In this document: in pieces, positions 6,385-13,234 of the stretch
Position numbering within the stretch: position 1 is the first letter of the stretch
How the letters are laid out: the number at the start of each line of letters is the position of its first letter
From: a virus
Length of the DNA stretch: 28,840 nucleotides
Strand: one strand, 5' to 3'
IMG/VR virus record: IMGVR_UViG_3300028597_000055
Location: 1-28,840 of that record
Translations under genes and position numbers: made by a program
The notes under the pieces: model-generated
Seen by the model: only the letters and a program-made list of their open reading frames with translations
What the model was told of the DNA's origin: nothing
Database searches by the model: none

Positions 6385-6600
6385 ATGAACATTCGCCAGC
6401 AGTACCCCGCAGCCTGGGTTCAACGCCTCGACGACGACATCCTCGACATGCCGACCGACTCGGTGTGCGGCGGCGAGTGTGCCCACGTCATCGGCGCCGC
6501 CATCACCTTCCTCGAAGCCTGTCCCGACCTGATGACCGAGGCCCGCGAGGCAGTGGAGCGCGCCGCCCGCCTGCAGTGCGTGACCCTCTACTTCGGCTGA
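6385..6600 (+). CDS. Small cassette protein 3, function unknown
   Basis: A 71-residue acidic, mostly helical protein: MNIRQQYPAAWVQRLDDDIL, then a short Cys-containing turn (CGGECAHVIGAA) and a helix with AREAVERAARLQC. The three cysteines (CGGEC plus one near the end) do not form a standard metal motif. The upstream sequence is again A/C-rich (CCACCACC before the ATG) without a Shine-Dalgarno element. The next gene, for the HTH protein, starts 8 bases after its stop codon ends, so the two are surely on one transcript. Confidence 0.55.
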   Translation: MNIRQQYPAAWVQRLDDDILDMPTDSVCGGECAHVIGAAITFLEACPDLMTEAREAVERAARLQCVTLYFG

Positions 6601-6607
6601 CCAGACC

Positions 6608-6829
6608 ATGACCGACATCATCCAACCCAACCCCGACGAGGTGCGCGCGGCCCGCGAGGACGCGAAGCTCGACCGCGCCTCGGCGGCGTCCCTCGTCCAC
6701 CTCGGCCACGCCGTGCGTTGGGCCGAGTACGAAACCGGCCAGCGCTGCATCGACACCGCGCGTTGGGAACTGTTCCTGCTGAAGACCGGGCAGCACCCCG
6801 ATCAGAAGCTCATCCGCCGCTCGGCGTAA
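6608..6829 (+). CDS. Small XRE-like helix-turn-helix protein, candidate cassette autoregulator (Aca-like)
   Basis: A 73-residue protein whose residues 9-60 match a compact XRE-type HTH: NPDEVRAAREDAKLDRASAA leads into LVHLGHAVRWAEYETGQRC and WELFLLKTGQHP. Phage proteins with an EVRAARxxAxL...WELFLLKTG pattern are recognisable as small regulators. Its place after three tiny unknown genes, with tandem inverted repeats upstream of the first of them, is the arrangement seen in acr-aca operons, where the Aca protein represses the operon promoter. The recognition helix here (residues about 32-42) departs from the usual QAQAAxLV...TWQxWE form, so specificity would be its own. The leader CCAGACC touches the ATG. 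The HTH fold is well supported; the Aca role is inferred. Confidence 0.7.
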   Translation: MTDIIQPNPDEVRAAREDAKLDRASAASLVHLGHAVRWAEYETGQRCIDTARWELFLLKTGQHPDQKLIRRSA

Positions 6830-6874
6830 CCCGCGGCCCCGGCCGCTTCCCCACCTCAACCTGAGAACCTGACC

Positions 6875-7033
6875 ATGCGAATCATCCACACCCTCGGCTA
6901 CGCTTTCGCCGCCCTCTTCGCCGCCGCCATCGGCACCTCCTTCATGGGCAACCCCTCGCTCGTGCAGCGCATCGGCATCGCGCTCGTGTGCGCCGTCATC
7001 GGTGGCTTCGTCGGCTGGAAGCGCAAGTCGTGA
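6875..7033 (+). CDS. 52-residue two-segment membrane peptide
   Basis: A short gene encoding MRIIHTLGYAFAALFAAAIG followed by a turn and a second hydrophobic stretch (IGIALVCAVIGGFVGW), ending in KRKS. Two membrane helices with a positive C-terminus fit a small inner-membrane protein. It could be a holin-like or exclusion peptide, though it is far from any lysis gene. The leader is CTGACC directly before the ATG. Its stop overlaps the GTG of the next gene, which supports that it is real. Confidence 0.55.
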   Translation: MRIIHTLGYAFAALFAAAIGTSFMGNPSLVQRIGIALVCAVIGGFVGWKRKS

Positions 7034-7218
7034 GCGCCGACCTCGAACGCCCGCCGGCCGTGTGGCGCGTGACCTACTTCAACCCGGTCACGGACAAGCG
7101 GCACGTCCTCATCGACGACATCGACGAGGCCACCGCGGACGCCGTGGTCGCGCGCTTCGGTGACACGGCCGGGCCCTACTTCCGACTGCCCGACGTGGCG
7201 AAGGAGCAGCGCGCATGA
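7030..7218 (+). CDS. Small cassette protein, function unknown
   Basis: A 62-residue protein starting at the GTG that overlaps the preceding stop (GTGA). The sequence runs from WRVTYFNPVTDKRHVLIDDI to DEATADAVVARFGDTAG and RLPDVAKE: a two-strand hairpin followed by a helix. A frame extending further upstream only reads through the membrane-peptide gene. The next gene overlaps its stop (ATGA). No family is recognised. Confidence 0.55.
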   Translation: MSADLERPPAVWRVTYFNPVTDKRHVLIDDIDEATADAVVARFGDTAGPYFRLPDVAKEQRA

Positions 7219-7418
7219 ACATCCTCGGCACCCGCAAGCCCGCACCGCGGCGCCCGAAGGCGTGGGACGTGCCCATGCTGCACCCCGTCACCGGCTCGCT
7301 CCAGTGGACCCTGCGCGCCTACTCGAAGCGCGATGCGCTCGCAGAGCAGGCGCGCAACGTGAGGCCCGACCGCGCGCCGGGTGAGCTGCGTCCCGTCTTC
7401 GGAGGTGCTGGCCGATGA
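7215..7418 (+). CDS. Small basic cassette protein, function unknown
   Basis: A 67-residue, strongly basic protein (many Arg/Lys; MNILGTRKPAPRRPKAWDVP at the start, KRDALAEQARNVRPDR in the middle). Charge and size would suit a nucleic-acid-binding peptide, but no fold is recognisable. Unlike the first cassette genes it has a normal ribosome site (AAGGAG, 9 bases upstream) and overlaps its neighbours on both sides by 4 bases. Confidence 0.55.
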   Translation: MNILGTRKPAPRRPKAWDVPMLHPVTGSLQWTLRAYSKRDALAEQARNVRPDRAPGELRPVFGGAGR

Positions 7419-7657
7419 GCGCTCCTGACCCGATCAAGGTGCGCGAGGCGATGCACGCCGCTGCGCTGGCGAACGTCGCGTACTGGGATGCCATGGAGGT
7501 GCTCGCGCACGCCCTCGTGCCCGAAGGCGACCTGGGCGACCGCGCGAACGACAAGATCGTCGACCTCATCGACACCCTCTCGGTGAGCGTGGGCCAGGAC
7601 ATCGAGGACATCCCGATGGAGAGCGTGCAGCGCGCGATTCACCTCGCGGAAATCTGA
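7415..7657 (+). CDS. Small acidic cassette protein, last gene before the terminator
   Basis: An 80-residue acidic, all-helical protein (KVREAMHAAALANVAYWDAM, then ANDKIVDLIDTLSVSVGQDI and SVQRAIHLAEI). GGAGG is 9 bases before its ATG, which overlaps the previous stop. Acidic helical proteins of this size are typical of phage accessory and anti-defence genes, but no specific relative is recognised. The operon ends 65-91 bases further on at a terminator. Confidence 0.6.
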   Translation: MSAPDPIKVREAMHAAALANVAYWDAMEVLAHALVPEGDLGDRANDKIVDLIDTLSVSVGQDIEDIPMESVQRAIHLAEI

Positions 7658-7670
7658 CCCCCCCGCGACG

Positions 7671-7710
7671 GACTGGTGCACCACACGTCGCACTAGAAAT
7701 CGCACCAGTC
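7671..7710. repeat. 9-bp inverted repeat, candidate attP or recombinase site
   Basis: GACTGGTGC (7671-7679) and GCACCAGTC (7702-7710) are perfect inverted arms around a 22-base centre. The 40-base size and imperfect dyad resemble the attP sites of large serine recombinases, which often lie just upstream of the recombinase gene; here that gene begins about 200 bases away. An alternative is a transcriptional hairpin preceding the terminator. The central dinucleotide cannot be assigned without a matching att site. Confidence 0.4.
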
Positions 7711-7721
7711 GACCCCTTGAC

Positions 7722-7748
7722 AGCCCGGCCAGCGCGCCGGGCTTTTTT
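7722..7748 (+). terminator. Rho-independent terminator closing the small-gene cassette
   Basis: AGCCCGGC (7722-7729) pairs with GCCGGGCT (7736-7743) across a 6-base loop, and a run of T follows (7743-7748). It closes the 5.8-7.7 kb cassette and isolates the recombinase gene. Confidence 0.9.
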
Positions 7749-7916
7749 GTCGCCCGCTATATGAATGGCGGGGAGAGCGCCGCCGAATTTGCGTCAAGCC
7801 ACAAAATTCAGGAACGAAGTAACAGTCCCAGGCGGCTTATATTTTCGGACCCCTTCGCCTTCGCAGTTGTTGCCTCATATATGATGGCCACGGCTCCACT
7901 TACATCTGTCCCGACC

Positions 7917-9629
7917 ATGAAGCTCCAACCCTTCGTCATCAGCTACGCCCGGTACTCCTCCACCGCTCAACGCGAGGGCACGAGCCTGGAGCGGCAGGCC
8001 GAGTATGCACAGCGGTGGGCCGACGCCCACGGCATGACCCTGAACACGACCCTGCGCGATCAGGGCATCTCGGCGTTCAAGGGCAAGCACGCCGACAAGG
8101 GCGAGCTAGGCGGCTTCCTGCGCGATGTCGAGGACGGGAAGGTGCCCCGCGGCTCGGTGCTGGTCGTCGAGGGTCTGGACCGCCTGTCGCGTGAGAAGGC
8201 GTTGAAGGCCATGGGCCAGTTCGCCGCCATCATCGACAAGGGCATCACGATCGTGACCGCGAAGGACGGCATGACGTACAACGAGCAGACGATCCGCGCG
8301 AACCCCGGGAACCTGTTCATGTCCCTCGGCGTGATGATCCGCGCGAACGAGGAGAGCGAGACAAAGGCAGACCGGGGCCGCAGCGCCATCCGTCTGCGCG
8401 CGAAGGCGTGGATCGCGGGCGACCGGACCCTGCGCACGATCAAGGGCGGCTTCCCTCCGGCGTGGCTGCGCCGCAAGGGCGACACCTTCGAACTGCACCC
8501 GGACCACGCGCACGCGACCCGCACGGCGATCGACCTGTACCTCGCCGGGGCCGGCATGGTCGGCGTGGCCGCAGCGCTGACCGAGCGCGGCCTGATGCTC
8601 ACTCCCCGCGGCTCGCACGTCGCCCAGGTCGAACGCCTGCTGCGCAACCAGGCGTTGATCGGCGAGCACGTCGTCGAGGTGCGCGAGCCCGACAAGCCGG
8701 TCGAGCGCTACGTGCTCGAAGGCTACTACCCCCCGCTGCTGAAGGTCGCGCAGTGGCACGAGCTGCAGGACGCGATCAAGGCCCGCGCGCTGCCGACCTT
8801 CAGCACCAAAGGCACGATCCCGCACGTTCTGACCGGCTTCGGCGCGACCGTCTGCGGCTACTGCGGCTGCGCCGTCATCGGGCAGGTGCTCACGCGCCGG
8901 CCGGGCACGCAGATCCACGATGAGGCCGGCCGGCTGCGCGACCCGTACCGGCGCCTGCGCTGCGCGCACGTCAGCCGCAGCGACGTGACCTGTCTCGTCG
9001 GCGGGCACTCGGTGACGGCGGCGCCCTTCGAGCGCGCGGTGATGGAGTTCTGCTCGGACCTGATGAACCTGCGCGGCCTGCACGGCGGGAGCGGTGACGC
9101 GGCGGCGCGTGTCGCACTCGACGCCGCGAAGGAGCGGGCCGCGAAGCTCACGCAGCAATTGGACAAGCTCACCGACCTGATCCTGGAGGCCGACGACAAG
9201 CGCACGGTGGCGACCTTTGCGAAGCGCGCGGCGGCGCTCGAAGCCGACAAGGCGGTCGCGGTCGAGGCCGTCGACGCCGCGCAGCGCGCCCTCGCCCGCG
9301 TGAGCCGCTCGGACCTCAACAGCGTCGAGGCGAAGTTCAGGAAGCTCACGAAGGGTGTCATCGCGCAGGAGGTCGAGGCCCGCCAGCAGGCGCGCCAGCT
9401 CATCGCCGATAACTTCGAGCAGATCGTGCTGTTCTCGAAGGGCATCCGCCCGAGCGAAACGCCGGCCGGCGTGGCCCACCTCGTCCTTCGGGCCCGCGGT
9501 GGCGTCGAGCGCATCCTTCAGATCGACGCCGAGGGAAAGTGGGACGCAATGTCGGAAACCTACCTGCCTTCCGGCAAAGCTGCTGCGAAGCAGGCACCGA
9601 AGCGAGCCCGAAAGACCACTGCAGCCTGA
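7917..9629 (+). CDS. Large serine recombinase / integrase
   Basis: A 570-residue enzyme of the large serine recombinase family, which cuts both DNA partners through a phosphoserine bond and rejoins them. The N-terminal resolvase domain (1-150) holds YARYSSTAQ with the nucleophile probably Ser14, and VEGLDRLSR at 84-92. A recombinase domain follows (about 175-300), then a zinc ribbon with Cys313, Cys316, Cys349 and Cys359, a coiled coil (about 385-490) and a basic C-terminus. This is the domain plan of phage integrases such as phiC31-type enzymes. ATG 7917 is chosen over the in-frame ATG at 7761 because the family begins right here and CCGACC precedes the codon as in the cassette genes. About 170 bases of AT-richer sequence without a gene lie between the terminator at 7748 and this start. 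Confidence 0.9.
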   Translation: MKLQPFVISYARYSSTAQREGTSLERQAEYAQRWADAHGMTLNTTLRDQGISAFKGKHADKGELGGFLRDVEDGKVPRGSVLVVEGLDRLSREKALKAMGQFAAIIDKGITIVTAKDGMTYNEQTIRANPGNLFMSLGVMIRANEESETKADRGRSAIRLRAKAWIAGDRTLRTIKGGFPPAWLRRKGDTFELHPDHAHATRTAIDLYLAGAGMVGVAAALTERGLMLTPRGSHVAQVERLLRNQALIGEHVVEVREPDKPVERYVLEGYYPPLLKVAQWHELQDAIKARALPTFSTKGTIPHVLTGFGATVCGYCGCAVIGQVLTRRPGTQIHDEAGRLRDPYRRLRCAHVSRSDVTCLVGGHSVTAAPFERAVMEFCSDLMNLRGLHGGSGDAAARVALDAAKERAAKLTQQLDKLTDLILEADDKRTVATFAKRAAALEADKAVAVEAVDAAQRALARVSRSDLNSVEAKFRKLTKGVIAQEVEARQQARQLIADNFEQIVLFSKGIRPSETPAGVAHLVLRARGGVERILQIDAEGKWDAMSETYLPSGKAAAKQAPKRARKTTAA

Positions 9630-9639
9630 CCCCCTATAA

Positions 9640-9657
9640 GCGCAACCCTGGTTGCGC
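9640..9657. promoter_or_regulatory. Palindromic operator, copy 2 (8-2-8)
   Basis: GCGCAACC-CT-GGTTGCGC is a perfect inverted repeat, 11 bases after the recombinase stop and about 75 bases before the next gene. It shares its architecture and core with the operator at 1047-1064. A TATAAG hexamer at 9635-9640 abuts it and a further half-site GCGCAACC occurs at 9694-9701. This is probably the promoter/operator of the second early operon. Confidence 0.65.
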
Positions 9658-9732
9658 AAATGCACCGGCATCAGTTACCCTCCCCCGCAATCCGCGCAAC
9701 CACTGTGCGGTCAATAAGGGAGAGGGCATCGA

Positions 9733-11022
9733 ATGGACAAGCGGACGTACCTCCGTTGGACCGGTGAAGAATGGATGGCAGTGCTGGCGATTGCGCTGCC
9801 GCTGATCGACGGTGGCACCCAAAAGATAGACGCGCTCCTGAAGGCGCAATACGAAGCGCTCCCGAAGCCGAGGCGCCGCACCCGGGAAGGGATGTTGAAG
9901 GTCACGGCGCCGAGCAGCGCGGCCTACGCCACGGCGGTCGAACGGTTCGGCGCCCTCACTCCGAAGCAGCGCGCTGCCCTCCTCCCCACTTCCGATGCGC
10001 CGGCCGGCGAGCCCGCGCAGTCGACGACGAAGACCCCTCCTCCTGATTCTGCTGGTGCCCGTTGGACGGGCCGCGAGCGTGCCCTCATGGCTGCAGGCGT
10101 CAACCTGCTGCGCAAGGAACCCGGGCACGAGAGCCTGCCCCTGCACACCCTCTACATCAAAGCGCAGGGGATGATCCTCCCCGCCGACCGGCAGCGCAGC
10201 GAGGCCGGGATCAAACAGGCCGGCTACTCGAAGGAGCGGCTGCTGCAGAAGCAGCACGACGAGGGCGTGCAGGACGCCTGGAAGTACCCCGAGACTTCGA
10301 ACCCCTTCCGCGCTGCGCCGGCCCCCGAGGTCGTGAGCGCAGCAGCAGCAGCACCGGTCGAGGTGCCCGCCGCGGTGGCGCCGGCCTCGACCCTCGGCGA
10401 TGCCGCGGTGCTGTTCGGCACCACGATGATGACCGCCCTCGATGCGCTGCTGAAGACCCGGGACACGCAGCTGGCGCAGACCGTCACTGAGCAGGTCGCC
10501 CGCCTCACGGCCGAGCAGACCGAGTCGCTAGTCGAGCGCATGGGGCAGACCGTGCAGGACTTGCTGCAGGTCCAGATCACGCACATCGCTTCCCAGGTCA
10601 CGCAGGGCCTACGGACGGTGCTGCTCGATGTTGTCGGCGGGCCGGCCACGACGCCCGCCACGCCTCCAGCGGCCGAGGTGCCACCTACCCCGCCTGCCGC
10701 TCAAACAAACGGCGCCACGGCCCCGAAGGGCCTGCGCGTGGACGTGTTGGGCACCATGCCCTCCGAGTGGATGCAGCGCATCCGCGATGCCGCCTCGCCG
10801 AACGACGAGGTGCGCTTCGTCGACTTCGGCTCGGCCAACATCTTCGCGCCCCACCGCGGCCGGCATCTGATCGTGATGGCCCAGGGCAAGATGCCCCGCG
10901 CGCTTCAGAAGAAGTGCGAGGCCGCGGGCGTCACGCCGATCAGCGTGCGCGACGGCGGCGGGCACGTCCTGCGCGTCCTGCAGGACTTGAAGGGCGGCGC
11001 CGCGGGCGCCACGCTGCAGTAA
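9733..11022 (+). CDS. Ala/Pro-rich protein with two SANT/Myb-like segments and a Rossmann-like C-terminus
   Basis: A 429-residue protein I cannot place in a named family. Two segments resemble each other: YLRWTGEEWMAVLAIALPLI (residues 5-24) and ARWTGRERALMAAGVNLL near residue 110. The spaced-Trp start is reminiscent of SANT/Myb or trihelix DNA-binding units. A Pro/Ala linker, a long helical stretch (LGDAAVLF to VTQGLRTVL, probably coiled coil) and another Pro-rich linker follow. The last 90 residues (KGLRVDVLGTMPSEWMQRI, then GRHLIVMAQGKMPRALQKKC and GVTPISVRDGG) read as an alternating beta-alpha fold, possibly DUF2325-like. It is the first gene behind the palindromic operator, so a DNA-binding or regulatory role is plausible. 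GGGAGAGG lies 9 bases before its ATG. Confidence 0.65.
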   Translation: MDKRTYLRWTGEEWMAVLAIALPLIDGGTQKIDALLKAQYEALPKPRRRTREGMLKVTAPSSAAYATAVERFGALTPKQRAALLPTSDAPAGEPAQSTTKTPPPDSAGARWTGRERALMAAGVNLLRKEPGHESLPLHTLYIKAQGMILPADRQRSEAGIKQAGYSKERLLQKQHDEGVQDAWKYPETSNPFRAAPAPEVVSAAAAAPVEVPAAVAPASTLGDAAVLFGTTMMTALDALLKTRDTQLAQTVTEQVARLTAEQTESLVERMGQTVQDLLQVQITHIASQVTQGLRTVLLDVVGGPATTPATPPAAEVPPTPPAAQTNGATAPKGLRVDVLGTMPSEWMQRIRDAASPNDEVRFVDFGSANIFAPHRGRHLIVMAQGKMPRALQKKCEAAGVTPISVRDGGGHVLRVLQDLKGGAAGATLQ

Positions 11023-11050
11023 AGTTTTCGGGCGCGCGCTGGCGTAGATA

Positions 11051-11091
11051 GCCACCACCCTCATTCCTCCCCTTTTTCGGACGGTGGTGGC
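11051..11091. repeat. 9-bp inverted repeat after the SANT-like gene
   Basis: GCCACCACC (11051-11059) and GGTGGTGGC (11083-11091) flank a 23-base pyrimidine-rich loop. No T-run follows on either strand, so it is not a classical terminator. It may stabilise the 3' end of the transcript or be a protein-binding site. Confidence 0.45.
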
Positions 11092-11132
11092 GCGCATTAC
11101 CTCCCTGTGCGTTCAGGCATTTGACGCCAGCC

Positions 11133-11168
11133 CCCTGCCCTCGCTGACGGCAGGGCGCCCAATTTTTT
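11133..11168 (+). terminator. Possible terminator before the accessory operon
   Basis: CCCTGCC (11133-11139) pairs with GGCAGGG (11149-11155), and six T residues come 7 bases later (11163-11168). The gap between stem and T-run makes it weaker than the other terminators. A ribosome site for the next gene follows directly. Confidence 0.4.
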
Positions 11169-11193
11169 CCCCCTCCGACTGAAGGAGCTGCGC

Positions 11194-11427
11194 ATGTCAG
11201 ACCCAAACCAGCCTGTAGTCGAGGCCGGCCCCGGAAAGTACGACGACGAGGCGACCTTCGTCCGCGCGCTAACCAGCGCCGCGTGCGTGGGTCTCATCGT
11301 GATTGGTGGCAACCGCGGCACCGGCTTCGCGGTCCAGGGCACGCCCGAGTTCGTGCTCGCGCTCCCTGACCTCCTCGAAGCATTGGCCCGCGACATCCGC
11401 GCGCAGAACCACCGGCAGTCAAACTGA
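11194..11427 (+). CDS. Small phage protein, first gene of the accessory operon
   Basis: A 77-residue protein with a perfectly placed AAGGAG 9 bases before its ATG. The middle is a compact alpha/beta unit (TFVRALTSAACVGLIVIGGN, then GTGFAVQGTPEFVLALPDLL and a C-terminal helix). The phrase GFAVQGTPEFVLALPDLLE suggests a small globular protein, not a membrane one. Its function is unknown. It opens the tightly packed series of genes that ends at 16362. Confidence 0.65.
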   Translation: MSDPNQPVVEAGPGKYDDEATFVRALTSAACVGLIVIGGNRGTGFAVQGTPEFVLALPDLLEALARDIRAQNHRQSN

Positions 11428-11439
11428 CAGGAGGCCGTG

Positions 11440-12114
11440 ATGGTCACCCCCTACCGCAAGGACTTGCCGGAGGTTCCCTCCCGCATGCTCGACCTCGATG
11501 TGGACGACCGGGGCTATCCGGTGCCGTACTTCGTCGCCGTCATCGACGGCAAGCCCGACCACCGCGTGGCCGACCCCATGAAGCTGCTCGTGTGCGTGCG
11601 CGACAAGCTCTGCTGGGTCTGCGGCCGGCGCATGGTGTTTCCCCCCGTGTGCGTCATCGGGCCCATGTGCGGCGTGAACCGCGTCAGCAGCGAACCGCCC
11701 GTGCATGAGGAGTGCGCGCGCTTCTCCGTCATGGGGTGCCCCTTCCTTTCGAGGCCCCATGCGAAGCGCCGCGAGGCGGGCATGCCCGGCGGCCTGGTTC
11801 TACCGCCCGGGACGATGATCGCCCGCAACCCGGGCGTGATGCTGCTGTGGTGGTCGCAGGGAGTCTCGATGTTCGAGACTGACCGGGTGAAGCACGGCCG
11901 CGACTTCCTGTTCGACGTGGGCAAGCCGCTCGCGGTCGAGTGGTGGACCGAGGGACGGATGGCGATGCGCCGCGAGGCGGTGATGGCGATCGAGAGCGGC
12001 TTGCCAGCGCTGGAAGCGCTGTGCGAGAACGACAAGGACCGCAAGGTGCTCGGCGAGCTTGTGGGCGAGCTTCTGCGCTGGTTGCCCACGGACCCGCGTG
12101 GGGCATTGGCATGA
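11440..12114 (+). CDS. Conserved phage zinc-ribbon protein
   Basis: A 224-residue protein of a family widespread in phages and without assigned role. It starts with a LDVDDRGYPVPYFVAVIDGK block, followed by a metal-binding-type region CWVCGRR (about 50-56), GPMCGVNR, EPPVHEECARF and GCPFLSRP. It then has IARNPGVMLLWW and VEWWTEGRMA. The spaced Cys/His residues would bind one or two metal ions. ATG 11440 is preferred over GTG 11437 because AGGAGG lies 5 bases before the ATG. Its stop overlaps the next start. Confidence 0.8.
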   Translation: MVTPYRKDLPEVPSRMLDLDVDDRGYPVPYFVAVIDGKPDHRVADPMKLLVCVRDKLCWVCGRRMVFPPVCVIGPMCGVNRVSSEPPVHEECARFSVMGCPFLSRPHAKRREAGMPGGLVLPPGTMIARNPGVMLLWWSQGVSMFETDRVKHGRDFLFDVGKPLAVEWWTEGRMAMRREAVMAIESGLPALEALCENDKDRKVLGELVGELLRWLPTDPRGALA

Positions 12115-12491
12115 TCGCGGAAGGCACGCCTGCCGAGGTGGTGTTGGAAGCACTGCGGGAAACAGAGCAGCTCGACGCCGAACTCACGCAGCAGCGCCGC
12201 CACGAGCTGCGCATCGTGTGGACGATCCGCCTCTGCATGTTCGGGCAGGTTACCTGCGCCGCTCTTTGCGCCGCTGTGCTGTCGAACGGGTACGCGATGA
12301 CCTGGGGCAGCGTTGTTGTGTTTGGGCTTGCCGTGTGGGTGTTCGTCAATGCTCTGCTCCCCGCAGAGCGGCGATGGGCCGCGTTTCGCAAACGCCACGA
12401 GAACCTGCGCGATCGACTGCAGCGCCTGACCGATGAGCTGGTGCGAGCCCTGAAGGGCCCGCTCGTGAACGAACAACCCGAGAAGGAGTAG
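12111..12491 (+). CDS. Two-helix membrane protein with coiled-coil ends
   Basis: A 126-residue protein. Residues 1-40 form a charged amphipathic helix (LEALRETEQLDAELTQQRRH), two hydrophobic segments follow (about 42-60 and 65-84, including VTCAALCAAVLSN and GSVVVFGLAVWVFVNALL), then a charged helix with RLTDELVRALKG. Such an arrangement suits a small inner-membrane protein with both ends in the cytoplasm. ATGA overlap with the previous gene sets the start. No family is recognised and the role is unknown. Confidence 0.6.
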   Translation: MIAEGTPAEVVLEALRETEQLDAELTQQRRHELRIVWTIRLCMFGQVTCAALCAAVLSNGYAMTWGSVVVFGLAVWVFVNALLPAERRWAAFRKRHENLRDRLQRLTDELVRALKGPLVNEQPEKE

Positions 12492-12494
12492 TCC

Positions 12495-12845
12495 ATGCGA
12501 ATGGTCATCCGCTGCGATGGAACGATCGAGCAGCTCGACGCGCCCGTCAGCATCAAAGACATCTGCCGCATCATCGGCGCCGACACGCTCGACACGGTGA
12601 ACCTGCGGCACCTCGGCCATCCTCTGCAGGTAATGTGCGTCGACGATCTCGGGTATGAGACGCGAGCCGAGGACATCCCAGGCGCAGACAACGCGACCTT
12701 CATGCGCCCGGTTCGCGCGCTCAAGCCGGTGAACGTGAAGGCCACCGCGCTGTACCACGCGAGTTGCATCCCTGGCACCACGCACCAGATCGTCGGCGAT
12801 GTCGTGGTGGTGCCCGATGGTGACTTCGCGGGATATGGGTTGTGA
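12495..12845 (+). CDS. DUF3846-like phage protein
   Basis: A 116-residue protein resembling the DUF3846 family found in phages and plasmids: an opening strand MRMVIRCDGTIEQLD, a helix SIKDICRIIGADTLDTVNL, then LQVMCVDDLGYETRAEDI and, near the end, HQIVGDVVVVPDG. The family has no established biochemical role. AAGGAG lies 8 bases before the ATG. The GTG of the next gene overlaps the stop. Confidence 0.65.
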   Translation: MRMVIRCDGTIEQLDAPVSIKDICRIIGADTLDTVNLRHLGHPLQVMCVDDLGYETRAEDIPGADNATFMRPVRALKPVNVKATALYHASCIPGTTHQIVGDVVVVPDGDFAGYGL

Positions 12846-13234
12846 ACCGCCGCCGCATGTCGGCGCGGTATGTCCTCGACGGGCACGAACCGCGCAACGA
12901 GCCTAACCCCAAGAAGTGGGCCATGTGGTTCGAGACTGCTGACCGGCGAGTGGCGCGCACGATGCTGCTCGACGGGTCCGTGGTGTCGACGGTGTTCCTC
13001 GGCCTCGACCACCAGTTTGGCAACGGGCCTCCGCTGCTTTTCGAGACCTGCGTTTTCTACGCCGAGGAGACCCAGCCGGCCACGCCCTCGCCGTATGACC
13101 GCGGGCGCCCGATGCAGGCCAGCGAAGTGCAGACCCGCCACGCGACCTGGGCCGAGGCCGAGGTCGGGCACATGGCGATCGTCGAGGAAGTGACCGCGGC
13201 GCTCGCGGCCTGGATGCCGAAGGTGACCCCATGA
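12842..13234 (+). CDS. Conserved phage protein (YVLDG / STVFLGLDH family)
   Basis: A 130-residue protein with the well-conserved blocks ARYVLDGHEP, KWAMWFETADRRVARTML, VVSTVFLGLDHQFGNGPPLL and FETCVFYAEE, ending in TWAEAEVGHMAIVEEV. Proteins with this pattern occur in many tailed phages, but no function is known to me. The GTG at 12842 overlaps the previous stop; an ATG at 12857 (MSARYVLDG) is an alternative that would keep all conserved parts. Confidence 0.75.
   Translation: MNRRRMSARYVLDGHEPRNEPNPKKWAMWFETADRRVARTMLLDGSVVSTVFLGLDHQFGNGPPLLFETCVFYAEETQPATPSPYDRGRPMQASEVQTRHATWAEAEVGHMAIVEEVTAALAAWMPKVTP

Noticed and set aside
7761-7916. Longer N-terminus of the serine recombinase from ATG 7761
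   Set aside because: The 52 extra residues are unlike any resolvase start, the region is AT-richer and probably regulatory, and the catalytic domain starts normally at 7917.
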